Positions 8,798-19,252 are shown, counted from the first letter of the stretch. The stretch is DNA of 62,813 nucleotides from JBKEDC01 sp047975205 (GCA_047975205.1 JBKEDC010000030.1:1-62813); one strand, 5' to 3'. Translations and numbers: made by a program. The notes: a model not told the origin generated them from the letters alone.

Positions 8798-11425
8798 TTA
8801 ATCGAATAGTGATGTTTGTCCCGATGATTTGTCGCCTTCATCCTTTGGGCGTTCTACTTCAAATGGGACATCGTTATTAATTTCATTTGAATTATCTTCC
8901 TCCGGCTCTTTATCGCTATCTTCTCCTATCTCTTCGGGTGTTGTTTCTACAATTGAAGCAATTTCATAAGTTGACAATCGTTTGCCTCGCGCTTTGTATG
9001 ACTTAACGCCGATGAAGTTCGCAGCATCAACTTCTTCTGCCGGACGAGTTTCATTCTTGCCTCCAAAGATAATTTTAAATTGTGGATTCTCAGCCCAACT
9101 TATGCAAAGAACTCTGTTTTCTTCATTTTCTCCAATAAAGCTGACTCGTTTGTCGAGCGTTTCATCTGCATTAAATCGTTTGAGATAATAGTAATTCTGA
9201 TCAGCATCAAAGAATATAACGGTCAGTATTTTGCCGGGAACTTTCTTAGCTAACTGTTCCACATCGGTTTCAAAATGATTACTCAAATCAAAGTTATAGA
9301 GCTGAAAATCGCCATTCCGGTAGAAGGCAATAATCTGATCATCTCCTTGAAACTCACCTAAGAATTCACCCCTTCCATCAGAGTTTAGACGAAGAATATC
9401 TTTGTCAAACCAAATTTTTCTACCACCGAGTGTCGATACTCCTTTTTCTTTAAGCGTCATACGATAAATATCTACCTTAGATAAGATATTTCCCATGCTA
9501 GCTCTCCCTTTAATAGCCAGTGTGCTAAAATCAAGATCGAAAAACATACGCTTCATTCTTGCCTGAGGCTTTAGTGTTATTTTTAGTATTTCAGCTTCGC
9601 CATTGGGGTTTGCACTGAAGTAGTGTATTTTCGATCCTTTTTCCCCTTTGGTAAGATTATACTCTTTATCGCGGGTTACTCCGGTCACGGCAAAACGTTT
9701 CATATAATAGAATCCTTGTTTTCCGTTCCGATACACTACATTGTAAATTGTTCGTTTATCGTTTCGCTTAAACACAGCTACGTGTAGAATATTTTTTCCG
9801 ATGAAAGCTTTTTCGCTGATGCGAGTAATAAAATAAGTACCGTCTTTTCTGAATATAATGATGTCATCTATGTCTGAACAGTCGCAAATATACTCAGACT
9901 TTCTAAGGCTTGTACCCATGAAGCCTTCTTCGTAATCAACATATAATTTAGCATTCGTAACTACCACTTTGGTGGCCTCGATATTTTCAAAATTTCTAAG
10001 TTCGGTCTTACGTCCTCTTCCTTTACCATATTTTGCTTTAATATTTTCATAATAGCTAATGGCGAAAGAAATGATATGCTCAATGTTATAGTTAATCTCT
10101 TTTATTTCTTCTTGAATGCCTTTGATGATATTATCTGCCTTGTCCGAATTAAACTTCAAAATACGAGCCATTTTAATTTCCATCAACTTTAAAATATCAT
10201 TGCGAGTAATTTCTCGAATTAGCTTAGGTTTCCAAGGGGCCAAGCGCTTGTCAATATGCGACACAGCAGCATCCATATCGGCAGCTTGTTCAAATTCTTT
10301 ATCTTTATAGATACGTTCTTCAATGAATATCTTTTCTAAAGAAGCATAATGGAGCTGATTCTCCAATTCTCCGCGACGAATCTCAAGTTCCAATTGAAGC
10401 AGATCAACTGTTTGATTGGTATTCCTGCGCAAGATATGGCTGACTCCCAGGAATGCAGGTTTATCGCTGTCGATGACGCAGGAATTTGGAGATATAGAAA
10501 CCTCACAATCGGTGAATGCATAAAGTGCATCGATCGTTTTATCGGAAGATACGCCTGTAGCTAATTGTACTAAGATTTCTACTTTGTCGGAAGTGTTGTC
10601 ATCAATATGTTTAATCTTAATCTTGCCCTTATCATTTGCTTTAATGATAGATTCAATTAAGCTACTTGTTGTTTTTCCGAATGGGACTTCGGTAATAACT
10701 AATGTTTTATTGTCTTGTTTTTCAATCTTTGCACGCACTTTAACGGCTCCGCCACGAACACCGTCGTTGTAACGAGAAATATCGGCAGATCCTCCTGTTG
10801 GGAAATCCGGATATATGATAAACTCCTTGCCTTTAAGGTGAGCTATAGATGCATCTACTAACTCTATGAAATTATGAGGTAATATCTTTGAAGCTAACCC
10901 TACGGCTATACCTTCAACTCCCTGAGCTAACAATAAAGGGAATTTTACCGGCAACGTAATAGGCTCTTTATTTCTACCGTCATAGGAAAGTTTCCACTCA
11001 GTGGTCTTAGGGTTGAACACCACATCTAAAGCAAATTTTGTAAGCCGAGCTTCAATGTATCTCGGAGCTGCAGCACCGTCTCCGGTAAGTAGATTCCCCC
11101 AATTGCCCTGCGTATCTATTAATAAGTCTTTTTGCCCCAATTGCACTAAAGCATCTCCAATAGATGCATCTCCATGAGGGTGATACATCATAGTCTGTCC
11201 AATAATATTTGCCACTTTAGTGTATCTGCCATCATCCATGGAACGCATAGCATGAAGAATGCGACGTTGAACAGGTTTGAGCCCATCATTTACGTAAGGC
11301 ACAGCACGTTCTAAGATTACGTAAGATGCGTAATCTAAAAACCAAGTTTCATACATACCGGATAAGTATGTGATTTTCTCGTTTTGTTCTAACTTGGTCG
11401 GTTCGTTTTGTAATTCTTCTGTCAT
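8798..11425 (-). CDS. parC: DNA topoisomerase IV subunit A
   Basis: Breakage-reunion subunit of a type IIA topoisomerase, 875 residues. The catalytic tyrosine is Tyr123 in AAPRYIEARL, after the YHPHGDASIGDAL motif. The C-terminal domain has beta-pinwheel-like repeats but no recognisable GyrA box, which favours topoisomerase IV over gyrase. The last 60 or so residues are a highly acidic tail. The gene follows parE by four bases, and together they form the decatenase used in chromosome segregation. Some annotations call this family simply gyrase/topoisomerase IV subunit A. Confidence 0.92.
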   Translation of the reverse strand: MTEELQNEPTKLEQNEKITYLSGMYETWFLDYASYVILERAVPYVNDGLKPVQRRILHAMRSMDDGRYTKVANIIGQTMMYHPHGDASIGDALVQLGQKDLLIDTQGNWGNLLTGDGAAAPRYIEARLTKFALDVVFNPKTTEWKLSYDGRNKEPITLPVKFPLLLAQGVEGIAVGLASKILPHNFIELVDASIAHLKGKEFIIYPDFPTGGSADISRYNDGVRGGAVKVRAKIEKQDNKTLVITEVPFGKTTSSLIESIIKANDKGKIKIKHIDDNTSDKVEILVQLATGVSSDKTIDALYAFTDCEVSISPNSCVIDSDKPAFLGVSHILRRNTNQTVDLLQLELEIRRGELENQLHYASLEKIFIEERIYKDKEFEQAADMDAAVSHIDKRLAPWKPKLIREITRNDILKLMEIKMARILKFNSDKADNIIKGIQEEIKEINYNIEHIISFAISYYENIKAKYGKGRGRKTELRNFENIEATKVVVTNAKLYVDYEEGFMGTSLRKSEYICDCSDIDDIIIFRKDGTYFITRISEKAFIGKNILHVAVFKRNDKRTIYNVVYRNGKQGFYYMKRFAVTGVTRDKEYNLTKGEKGSKIHYFSANPNGEAEILKITLKPQARMKRMFFDLDFSTLAIKGRASMGNILSKVDIYRMTLKEKGVSTLGGRKIWFDKDILRLNSDGRGEFLGEFQGDDQIIAFYRNGDFQLYNFDLSNHFETDVEQLAKKVPGKILTVIFFDADQNYYYLKRFNADETLDKRVSFIGENEENRVLCISWAENPQFKIIFGGKNETRPAEEVDAANFIGVKSYKARGKRLSTYEIASIVETTPEEIGEDSDKEPEEDNSNEINNDVPFEVERPKDEGDKSSGQTSLFD

Positions 11426-11429
11426 AGGT

Positions 11430-13295
11430 CTAGCTTGTGGCTTTCAATTGTTCATCATCATCTTGCTCCACGTATAGGTTTTCAATAATAAATTCCTGAC
11501 GCTGAGGTGTGTTTTTTCCCATAAAGAAGGTAAGCATATCGGCAACCGATTCGTGCTTTTTCATAGTTACGGGTTCTAGTCTGATATTCTCACCAATAAA
11601 GTTCTTAAATTCATCGGGAGATATTTCACCCAGACCTTTGAACCGAGTGATTTCAGATGTTTTTCCGCACTCGTTAATGGCGTTTATGCGCTCTTCATCG
11701 GAGTAACAGTAGAATGTTTTCTTTTTATTTCGTACTCTAAATAAAGGAGTTTGGAGAATATATAAATGTCCTTTTTTGATTAAGTCGGGGAAGAACTGTA
11801 AGAAAAAAGTAATGAGTAGTAAGCGAATATGCATCCCATCTACATCGGCATCGGTAGCAATAATTACTTTATTGTATCGTAAATCGTCAATGCTTTCTTC
11901 AATGTTTAACGCAGCTTGCAAGAGATTAAATTCCTCATTTTCATATACCACTTTTTTAGTTAATCCATAAGAATTTAGCGGTTTCCCCCTTAAACTAAAA
12001 ACAGCTTGCGTGTTTACATTGCGCGACTTTGTAATGGAACCACTTGCAGAATCACCTTCGGTAATAAAAATGCTGGATAAACCTTCTTCATCTTTATTGG
12101 TGTTGTAGTGCACGCGACAATCACGTAACTTTTTATTATGTAAGCTTACTTTTTTGGCTCGTTGGCGGGCTAACTTCTTAATACCCGACATAGCTTTGCG
12201 CTCTCGTTCGGAGTCTTGAATACGTTGGAGCATGGCTTCGGCAATTTCCAGATTTTTGTGGAGGAAATTGTCTAGCTCCTTAGTCATAAAATCGATTACA
12301 TGTGAGCGAACAGTCGGACCGTTGGGTCCTATATCGCGCGATCCCAGTTTTGTTTTTGTTTGCGATTCGAACACCGGTTCTTCCACTCTGATGGCTATTG
12401 CGGCCACAATAGCCTGACGAACATCTGACGGGTCAAAATCTTTTTTGTAAAATTCACGAGCTACTTTTACGATAGCTTCTCTAAATGCTAATAAGTGCGT
12501 CCCTCCTTGTGTAGTGTGTTGCCCGTTCACAAAAGAGTAATAACCTTCGCCATATTGGTTGCCGTGTGTTATGGCAATTTCAATATCATCACCCTCTAAA
12601 TGAATAATAGGGTATAATGGATTAGAGTCTAGATTATCCTCCAACAAATCTCTTAGTCCGTGTTTACTTTTGAATTTTTCACCATTGCACACAATACTTA
12701 AGCCACGATTTAAAAACGAATAGTTTTTCATCATGGTCTCCACGTAATCGCTGCGATAATGATAATTCTTGAAAATTTCGCCATCAGGAATAAAAGAAAC
12801 CTCTGTACCGTTAGCTTCCAATGTGGCAACGATTTCTTTGTCTGCTACTACATTTCCTTGCGAAAAATGTATTTCCTTCACTTCACCGTCTCGGAATGAG
12901 CGAACGATAAATGTTGAGGAAAGCGCATTTACGGCTTTGGTACCTACGCCGTTTAATCCAACTGATTTTTGAAAGGTTTTGGAATCATATTTAGCTCCGG
13001 TATTCATCTTAGAAACAACATCCTTAACCTTGCCTAATGGAATACCTCTACCATAGTCTCGCACCACAACAAGATCATCGCCTACTGTAACTTCAATTTT
13101 GGTACCGATACCGATGCCTTTCCCCATGGAGAACTCATCGATAGAATTATCGATAACTTCTTTAAGGAGTACGTAGATACCGTCGTCGGCAGACTTTCCG
13201 TCTCCCAGTTTACCGATATACATGCCGGGACGAAGCCGAATATGTTCCTGCCAATCTAGGGTTCTAATAGAGTCTTCACTGTAATTTGTGGTCAT
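11430..13295 (-). CDS. parE: DNA topoisomerase IV subunit B
   Basis: ATPase subunit of topoisomerase IV, 621 residues. The GHKL ATP site shows EVIDNSIDE (46-54), VRDYGRGIP and the GLNGVGTKAVNAL loop. The TOPRIM domain carries the ITEGDSASG acidic motif, and the DADVDGMHIRLL metal-binding motif follows. It is first in a minus-strand operon with parC, aroK and the YycJ-like gene, and has its own -7 box upstream. The length fits ParE of Bacteroidota; gyrB is usually longer. Confidence 0.93.
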   Translation of the reverse strand: MTTNYSEDSIRTLDWQEHIRLRPGMYIGKLGDGKSADDGIYVLLKEVIDNSIDEFSMGKGIGIGTKIEVTVGDDLVVVRDYGRGIPLGKVKDVVSKMNTGAKYDSKTFQKSVGLNGVGTKAVNALSSTFIVRSFRDGEVKEIHFSQGNVVADKEIVATLEANGTEVSFIPDGEIFKNYHYRSDYVETMMKNYSFLNRGLSIVCNGEKFKSKHGLRDLLEDNLDSNPLYPIIHLEGDDIEIAITHGNQYGEGYYSFVNGQHTTQGGTHLLAFREAIVKVAREFYKKDFDPSDVRQAIVAAIAIRVEEPVFESQTKTKLGSRDIGPNGPTVRSHVIDFMTKELDNFLHKNLEIAEAMLQRIQDSERERKAMSGIKKLARQRAKKVSLHNKKLRDCRVHYNTNKDEEGLSSIFITEGDSASGSITKSRNVNTQAVFSLRGKPLNSYGLTKKVVYENEEFNLLQAALNIEESIDDLRYNKVIIATDADVDGMHIRLLLITFFLQFFPDLIKKGHLYILQTPLFRVRNKKKTFYCYSDEERINAINECGKTSEITRFKGLGEISPDEFKNFIGENIRLEPVTMKKHESVADMLTFFMGKNTPQRQEFIIENLYVEQDDDEQLKATS

Positions 13296-13325
13296 ATTAC
13301 TTTTTTAAGGGGAGATGCTACCTTG

Positions 13326-13333
13326 CAAAAGTA
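13326..13333 (-). promoter_or_regulatory. -7 box of the parE-parC-aroK operon
   Basis: On the minus strand this reads TACTTTTG, 31 bases before the parE ATG. A TTG about 20 bases further upstream could be the -33 element. Confidence 0.6.
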
Positions 13334-13605
13334 ATGAAAAATGATAAGATTTTCAATTGGTTGATTTTAACTTGCGTATGATCTTAGTTTTTCTTTTTGA
13401 GGCAACGATATGGAGCTGGTCTTTTCTTTTTCGGATTTTTTATATGCTATCCAAATCTCATGTAAATATTCCTTTTTTATGAAAAAAGAAAGCAGAGTTA
13501 GTTGCAGTTGATTAATATTAATTGAATCATGGCTAACAAAACAAATTTAATCGACCGTGGCAATATTATTATTTGCAACTTTGTGCAACACTAATTTATT
13601 TCCAA

Positions 13606-14505
13606 ATGCATTCAAAGCATTTCTTTAGAACAACCAATTTTTTGGCATTTGCAGCTTGTTTACTATGGTCTTCGGCTTTTGTAGGCATTAAAATAGGCTT
13701 GAATTACCAAACACCGATTCAATATGCCGGATTTCGTTTTACTCTGTCGGGTTTATTCTTGTTTATTTATTTTGGAAATGCTCGGCAATACTGGGCTCAA
13801 GTAAAAGAAAACTGGAAATTCTTATTGCTAATGACCTTTGTTCAAACCGTACTGCAATACGTATTCTTTTACACGGGTATCAATATGCTTCCGGCATCTA
13901 TTTCTGCTATGATAGTGGGAGCATCGCCGTTGTTTGCAGCCTTACTGTCGCATATTATGATGAGCAATGATAGAATAACAGCGAGAAAAATAATTAGTCT
14001 TTTAATAGGACTGTTAGGTGTAGCAGTTATCAGTTTCTCGAAAGAAAGCCATGATTCAAATCAGAAAGTTAGTTTGTTAGGCATTCTTATCCTTTTAATG
14101 AACGGTATAATTGCCGGATATTCTAATGTGCTTGTCGCAAAACATAAGAGCAACTTAAATCCGATTGTCTTAGGTTCGTCAACGCTATTTACCGGAGGAT
14201 TATTATTAGCCGGTTCTTCTATTGCGGTAAAAGGAATTACGCTGACTAGCCCTACAATGGCTTATTGGGGAGCATTACTCTGGCTCTCGGTTTTATCGGC
14301 AGTGGCCTTTGCTATTTGGTATTCACTGCTTCGCCGACCGGAAGTAAAAGTATCAGAACTGAACATGTGGAAATTTCTAATTCCGGTAGCAGGAGCTATC
14401 TTATCATGGATTATTCTACCCGAGGAAAAGCCTCAATTGGTAGCTGTTATGGGCATGCTGTTAATTGTAATATCCCTTTTTATTCAAGGAAGATCAAGGC
14501 ATTAG
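13606..14505 (+). CDS. EamA/DMT family transporter
   Basis: An inner-membrane permease of 299 residues with about ten hydrophobic segments arranged as two EamA repeats. The first repeat has the LLWSSAFVGIKIG stretch (about residues 16-28), and the second starts at about 150. Start chosen at the ATG at 13606 (MHSKHFF); an upstream in-frame start at 13573 adds eleven residues outside the family pattern. Related proteins export amino acids or other metabolites. The substrate cannot be told from sequence, and the neighbours give no clue. Confidence 0.88.
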   Translation: MHSKHFFRTTNFLAFAACLLWSSAFVGIKIGLNYQTPIQYAGFRFTLSGLFLFIYFGNARQYWAQVKENWKFLLLMTFVQTVLQYVFFYTGINMLPASISAMIVGASPLFAALLSHIMMSNDRITARKIISLLIGLLGVAVISFSKESHDSNQKVSLLGILILLMNGIIAGYSNVLVAKHKSNLNPIVLGSSTLFTGGLLLAGSSIAVKGITLTSPTMAYWGALLWLSVLSAVAFAIWYSLLRRPEVKVSELNMWKFLIPVAGAILSWIILPEEKPQLVAVMGMLLIVISLFIQGRSRH

Positions 14506-14597
14506 TTGCTATTAAACCATTGATAGGCAAGAGAATTAATTGCTTGATTTTATGTTAAAAAGTTCTGTCATACGTGAACAGGAATGACATTTTACAT

Positions 14598-14605
14598 TAT
14601 TTTTG
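14598..14605 (+). promoter_or_regulatory. -7 box at the start of the PagL-like gene
   Basis: TATTTTTG fits TAnnTTTG but ends only four bases before the ATG at 14610, implying a very short or absent leader. Confidence 0.4.
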
Positions 14606-14609
14606 TAAC

Positions 14610-15785
14610 ATGAGAATAAAAATAGCTCTTTCCATATCCTTTTTCTTGATGGCTTTGGTGTCAGAGGCACAGCTTTCAGCCGAGAACTACGGTAAAAAGA
14701 ACGTGATGTATTTGGCTCCGCGTGTAATGACCGGATATATACTGCAAAGCAATGATTTTCTAAAAGGTGCAAATAATCATAATTCACCTATTAATTGGTA
14801 CAATTCACAAAGTTTGGCTGTGGCAGTGCAAACAACAGGGAATAAAGAATGGCATCATGTGTTGAATTTCCCTTACTACGGAGGAGCTGTATATACAGCA
14901 GGATTTCCTCAAGATAATGAAATGGGGCGACCTATTGCTATTTACGGCTTTATGGGAATTCCGTTAAAGCGAACTGATAAACACGTCTTTGGTTACGAGC
15001 TAGGCTTCGGTATTGCTACAAATTGGGACAGATACGACCCGATTACGAATGCAAATAATATAACGATTGGTTCTACAACAACGGTTTATATTGGGGCAAA
15101 CTTGTTTTGGTCGTGGGAGATTGCACCTAAGTTTGATTTAAAAACGGGTCTCGGTTTTACCCACTTCTCTAACGGGGCAATGCGTAAGCCGAATAAAGGA
15201 CTTAATTTAGTTGCTCCTTTTGTTGAGCTAGGCTATCGTTTTAACGAAATGCCCGAGCTGGTTCGTGAAGTTCCTCCCAAATATAAGAAACATCAAGAAA
15301 TCGCGATGCACATGAGTTATAGCAGAAAGCAAGAAGAATATAAAAGCTCTGTAAAAGGAGTACATTCTACTCTCGGAACCTTTGATTCCTATAACTTCTC
15401 GGCTGCATATTTAAAGCAAACTACTTGGAAAAATAAGTTTGGTGGAGGAATAGATTTAAGCTATGACATGCAAGGAGGTCTAAAAACAAGCGAGAATGAT
15501 TTAGGCGAGGTCGAGCTTCATCAAGGTAATTCCTTTGCTGATAGATTTGTATTAGGGGTATATGGCACCTATGAATTTGTCATTAATCGACTATCTTTAG
15601 CATCTTCATTGGGAGCCTATGTGTATCGGCACAAGGCTGTTGATGCAACTCCTGTAGTTTATCAACGTATCGGATTAAAATACCATTTCGGGAACGATAT
15701 TTATATGGGTATATTAGTTCGAGCCCACAATTTCTCGGTGGCTGATATGATTGAATGGTGCGTGGGCTATCGTATAAAATGGTAA
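14610..15785 (+). CDS. PagL-like lipid A 3-O-deacylase / acyloxyacyl hydrolase
   Basis: Outer-membrane beta-barrel enzyme of 391 residues, probably trimming lipid A acyl chains. A signal peptide ends near ALVSEAQ (about residue 23). The PagL signature His-x-Ser-Asn is at H185-F186-S187-N188, followed by GAMRKPNKG, which matches the catalytic strand of the family. The second half alternates polar and aromatic residues like a barrel and ends in W, usual for outer-membrane proteins. Start chosen at the ATG that opens the signal peptide; the GTG at 14574 lies upstream of the promoter box. Function by family; the position of the catalytic acid was not established. Confidence 0.8.
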   Translation: MRIKIALSISFFLMALVSEAQLSAENYGKKNVMYLAPRVMTGYILQSNDFLKGANNHNSPINWYNSQSLAVAVQTTGNKEWHHVLNFPYYGGAVYTAGFPQDNEMGRPIAIYGFMGIPLKRTDKHVFGYELGFGIATNWDRYDPITNANNITIGSTTTVYIGANLFWSWEIAPKFDLKTGLGFTHFSNGAMRKPNKGLNLVAPFVELGYRFNEMPELVREVPPKYKKHQEIAMHMSYSRKQEEYKSSVKGVHSTLGTFDSYNFSAAYLKQTTWKNKFGGGIDLSYDMQGGLKTSENDLGEVELHQGNSFADRFVLGVYGTYEFVINRLSLASSLGAYVYRHKAVDATPVVYQRIGLKYHFGNDIYMGILVRAHNFSVADMIEWCVGYRIKW

Positions 15786-15788
15786 TAC

Positions 15789-17084
15789 TTATTTGAAAAA
15801 CAGACAAGAGCTTTTAAAGCTGATGACATATTCTTTGAATTGACTAATAAAATCTTGACCAAGATTTCCATATACATTTTCATTTAGACTATTGGCATCT
15901 ATTGTTAAACGAATATGTTTTAGCTTGGCCTGATTGTCGTTAACTGATAGATTGATTTTTTTGAGCACATAGCCCTTATTTTCACTATAGCCCCCAACAC
16001 TTCCGGTGCTGAAGGTCTGCAATGTATATTTCTTGTTTATTTCACCTTTATATTTTTCATAATAACGAGGATACAAACTACTTAAATTAGCTCCGGTATC
16101 AAAATGGAAAGCTAAAGGAACATCATCGCATTTGACTTCTATAATGGGAGTCAATCCATCTAAAGCTAAATTCTTATTAGCGTATGCTCCCGCTTCTTTA
16201 GGTATAAATAGGGTGTTATTCTGATTGACGTGTATTTCCTTTAAAGCTCGAATAACAGGAAACCCGATAATACCTTTAATTTCATAATCTGTAGAAGCGA
16301 AACGGAGGTCTTCGTCATCGAAAATAATAAACACAGCATTTTTAATACTTATTTCGCCAATATTCAGTTTAGGAATAACAGCTAAGTCGCTGTTTACTTT
16401 CTTTCCCGTGGCGGTAGTTGTTTGGAAATTGACATCCATAATATTCAGCTTCAACTTTTTAGCCACAGAACGCTGTAAGACTGAAAAATTAGCCCCGGTA
16501 TCGAAAACTAAAGACTCCTGATACTGATTAATTTGAGTATCAACGAGATGAAGACCGGATTTATCGGTGGTGAAATTTATAAACACATCGGAATCTTGTT
16601 CGATATCTTGCTTGGGAGTATTCATTAGAGCTTCCCATATTTTTTCAGAGTTGCAATAATTTTGATAGCTCTCAGAATCCATCTTATTCTTATAAGTAGA
16701 TGTTATAAATTTTCCTGTTTGCCATGCATCTTGATATTGAAATAAGTGAATATAATTTTGTTGCTGAATAGATAAGATACCTAGCATATCTTCCGGAGAA
16801 ATTGTTCCTTCGGGAAATTTCAGTAACTGGATAATCTTTTTATTAGATTCTTCAGGAGCATTGAATGCAGCATCGATGTAAGCTCCGAAAAATAAAGAAT
16901 AGCTGGACGGAAGCTTTCGCTCGTTGTTCTCATAAATTTTCCGCAAATCGAAATATTGTTTGTGGCTGAGCTTGTCGAATAATCGCTCAATGAGTTGGTT
17001 GGTAGAATAATTATTTTGTGCCTTTGCACCAAACGAATAAAGACAAAAAATGGCAATGAGCGTATTTCTGAAGAAAGTATGCAT
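15789..17084 (-). CDS. Secreted retropepsin-like double aspartic protease
   Basis: A 431-residue exported protein with a signal peptide ending at about residue 22 (SFGAKAQ). It carries two aspartic-protease halves, each with a DTGAN motif: D195 in VFDTGANFSVL and D329 in HFDTGANLSSL. Each is followed by the hydrophobic-Gly stretch expected of the fold (GIIGFPVI and GNLGQDFI). Two motifs in one chain suggest a self-contained pseudo-dimer like pepsin rather than a homodimer like retropepsin. The N-terminal 150 residues are helical without a recognised domain. Substrate unknown. Its 3' end converges on the PagL-like gene with three bases between them. Confidence 0.8.
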   Translation of the reverse strand: MHTFFRNTLIAIFCLYSFGAKAQNNYSTNQLIERLFDKLSHKQYFDLRKIYENNERKLPSSYSLFFGAYIDAAFNAPEESNKKIIQLLKFPEGTISPEDMLGILSIQQQNYIHLFQYQDAWQTGKFITSTYKNKMDSESYQNYCNSEKIWEALMNTPKQDIEQDSDVFINFTTDKSGLHLVDTQINQYQESLVFDTGANFSVLQRSVAKKLKLNIMDVNFQTTTATGKKVNSDLAVIPKLNIGEISIKNAVFIIFDDEDLRFASTDYEIKGIIGFPVIRALKEIHVNQNNTLFIPKEAGAYANKNLALDGLTPIIEVKCDDVPLAFHFDTGANLSSLYPRYYEKYKGEINKKYTLQTFSTGSVGGYSENKGYVLKKINLSVNDNQAKLKHIRLTIDANSLNENVYGNLGQDFISQFKEYVISFKSSCLFFK

Positions 17085-17153
17085 AGTTAGTGTGTGAATT
17101 GTCGGTTTATAATTGCGCTACAAATAAACGAAATAAGATGATAAAACGAAAAA

Positions 17154-17178
17154 CCCCGAAGTAGCGCGTACTCCGGGG
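17154..17178 (-). terminator. sodB terminator
   Basis: CCCCGAAGTA pairs with TACTCCGGGG around a GCGCG loop, with one A-C mismatch. On the minus strand it is followed by a T run. It lies just downstream of sodB. Confidence 0.8.
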
Positions 17179-17193
17179 AAAATCAAAAATCAA

Positions 17194-17793
17194 CTAACTA
17201 TGATATCGTTCAGAAACTTTATCCCAATTAATTAAGCTGAAAAATGCTTTAATATAATCGGGACGCCTATTCTGATAGTTCAGGTAATAAGCATGTTCCC
17301 ATACATCAAGCCCAAGAATGGGAATTCCACGCTTTGTCTCGGTATCCATCAAAGGGTTATCTTGATTTGCAGTTGATGAAACGAATAAACTGTCACCTTG
17401 TTTTATCAACCAAGCCCAACCCGATCCAAAACGAGTAGCGGCAGCATTGGCAAAGGCTTCCTTGAAAGCATCGAATGAACCAAAAGCCTTTTGAATCTTT
17501 TTAGCCAACTCATCTTTCGGAGTATTTGCTCCCCCCGGAGTTAATATATCCCAAAACAGAGAATGATTATAAAAACCTCCGGCATTATTTCTAATGATGA
17601 CCGAATGTTTGGAAATATCGGAAAGAATCGATTCTATACTTTCCCCATCAAGAGGAGTGCCACTTATGGCATTATTTAAATTAGTCAAGTAAGCGGCATG
17701 ATGTTTCGTATGGTGAATTTCCATAGTTCGGGCATCGATTGCAGGTTCCAGCGCATGGTATGCGTATCCTAATTCAGGTAATTTGAATGACAT
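17194..17793 (-). CDS. sodB: Superoxide dismutase (Fe/Mn)
   Basis: Dismutates superoxide to peroxide and oxygen in the cytosol. The 199 residues match the usual length. Metal ligands are recognisable: H27 in the EIHHTKHH stretch, a His in the YNHSLFWDIL stretch, and Asp and His in GLDVWEHAYYLNY. In Bacteroidales these enzymes are often cambialistic, so iron versus manganese is not decided here. A strong hairpin follows the stop codon. It is transcribed as a single gene. Confidence 0.96.
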   Translation of the reverse strand: MSFKLPELGYAYHALEPAIDARTMEIHHTKHHAAYLTNLNNAISGTPLDGESIESILSDISKHSVIIRNNAGGFYNHSLFWDILTPGGANTPKDELAKKIQKAFGSFDAFKEAFANAAATRFGSGWAWLIKQGDSLFVSSTANQDNPLMDTETKRGIPILGLDVWEHAYYLNYQNRRPDYIKAFFSLINWDKVSERYHS

Positions 17794-17986
17794 AGCTTTT
17801 GTTTTTAATTGGTGTATGTTTATCCTAAAACCCGAAATAGTAGCTTAAAGTTTATTTATTCCAAATGAAAATAGATGAATTAAATTGATTGTTCATCGAA
17901 GTTTTATATGAGAAATAGCATAAACTGCAATGTAATTATATATTAATTAATTTTAAATATTATTTTTATGTTCTAATAAAAACAAC

Positions 17987-19252
17987 ATGAACAAGAAGAT
18001 ACTTTTGGTAATGCTTTTAATGGGTTGCGTTTGCGCTGTTAAAGCAGATAATAAAGAGAAATTTGATTTTAAATTTTATGGTTTTGTGCGAAATGATTTT
18101 TATTCCGATTCTTATAAAGGTTTAGATATTGCTCAAGACAACTTTTACTTAGTACCGCTTTATGTTGGAGTTGATGCTAATGGCAAAGATATTAACAAAA
18201 ATCAGAGTTCAAATCTAACGGCATTAACTACTCGTCTTGGATTTAAAATAAGTGGGTTGGAAGTATTTAAAGCTCGCACATCGGCGGTTATAGAAACTGA
18301 TTTTGCCGGAATTACGAAAGAACATGCCAATTTACTCCGTATCCGATTGGCTTATATTGATATGAGGTGGGAGAAACTTCGCCTGCGAGTGGGGCAAGAT
18401 TGGCACCCGTATTGGGCAGACGGATTATTTCCGACAGTGGCATCGTTTAACACCGGAGCACCCTTTATGGCTATAAATCGTTCGCCGCAAGTGCGGTTAG
18501 ATAGCTATTGGGGTAATTTCTCTGTAGGAATAGCGGCTCTTTATGAAAACCAATTTACTTCGAAAACCTTTGATAATGCTACTTATTTATCAGATAATCA
18601 CGCACAGCGTAACGGCGGTTTACCTGAATTTTCAATATTTATTTCTCAAAAAATAAAAAAATGGGATTTGGGCATAGCGGCAGAGACAAAACGCATACAA
18701 CCTCGAAACACAACTTCAGGAACAGATGGTAAAGTTTATCGTTCCGATGATTATCTCATGAGCTATTCGTCTTCCTTATTGCTTCGTTATAAGTCAGAAA
18801 AATTAATATTTACAGCTCGTTCTTTCTATGGACAAAATATGACACACCTCACGATGCTTGGAGGATACGCCGTATCGTCGCATGATGAGCTTACCGGAGC
18901 AGAAACATATACAAACTATAATAGCGTGACGGCTCTTATGAATATCGTGTATGGCGAAAAATGGCAGGTAGGTGCTTTTGGCGGTTACGGTAAAAATCTA
19001 GGCACTTCTGATGCCATATATAACGATGCCGGAAATATGCTCACAGCCGGTTTATTGCCTAATGTTATGAATAATTGGCGCTCATCAGTGCACGTGGCGT
19101 ATAATGTGAAGAATATTCGTTTAATGCTGGAATACGAACTAACAGAAGCAAGCTATGGCATCGGAGAAATTGACTTTTCAAATGGTTTGTATAGAGATAC
19201 TCATAATACATTGAATAATAGAGTATTATTATCAATGATTTATTCCTTTTAG
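17987..19252 (+). CDS. Porin-like outer-membrane beta-barrel protein
   Basis: A 421-residue exported protein with a signal peptide ending near VKAD (about residue 21). The mature part begins with FDFKFYGFVRNDFYSDS, has many alternating aromatic strands, and ends in MIYSF, the usual terminal aromatic of an outer-membrane barrel. VGQDWHPYW and RSPQVRLDSYWGNFSVG resemble the DcaP-like/porin families seen in Bacteroidota. It probably forms a diffusion channel. The substrate is not evident, and the two flanking genes do not suggest one. Confidence 0.7.
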   Translation: MNKKILLVMLLMGCVCAVKADNKEKFDFKFYGFVRNDFYSDSYKGLDIAQDNFYLVPLYVGVDANGKDINKNQSSNLTALTTRLGFKISGLEVFKARTSAVIETDFAGITKEHANLLRIRLAYIDMRWEKLRLRVGQDWHPYWADGLFPTVASFNTGAPFMAINRSPQVRLDSYWGNFSVGIAALYENQFTSKTFDNATYLSDNHAQRNGGLPEFSIFISQKIKKWDLGIAAETKRIQPRNTTSGTDGKVYRSDDYLMSYSSSLLLRYKSEKLIFTARSFYGQNMTHLTMLGGYAVSSHDELTGAETYTNYNSVTALMNIVYGEKWQVGAFGGYGKNLGTSDAIYNDAGNMLTAGLLPNVMNNWRSSVHVAYNVKNIRLMLEYELTEASYGIGEIDFSNGLYRDTHNTLNNRVLLSMIYSF

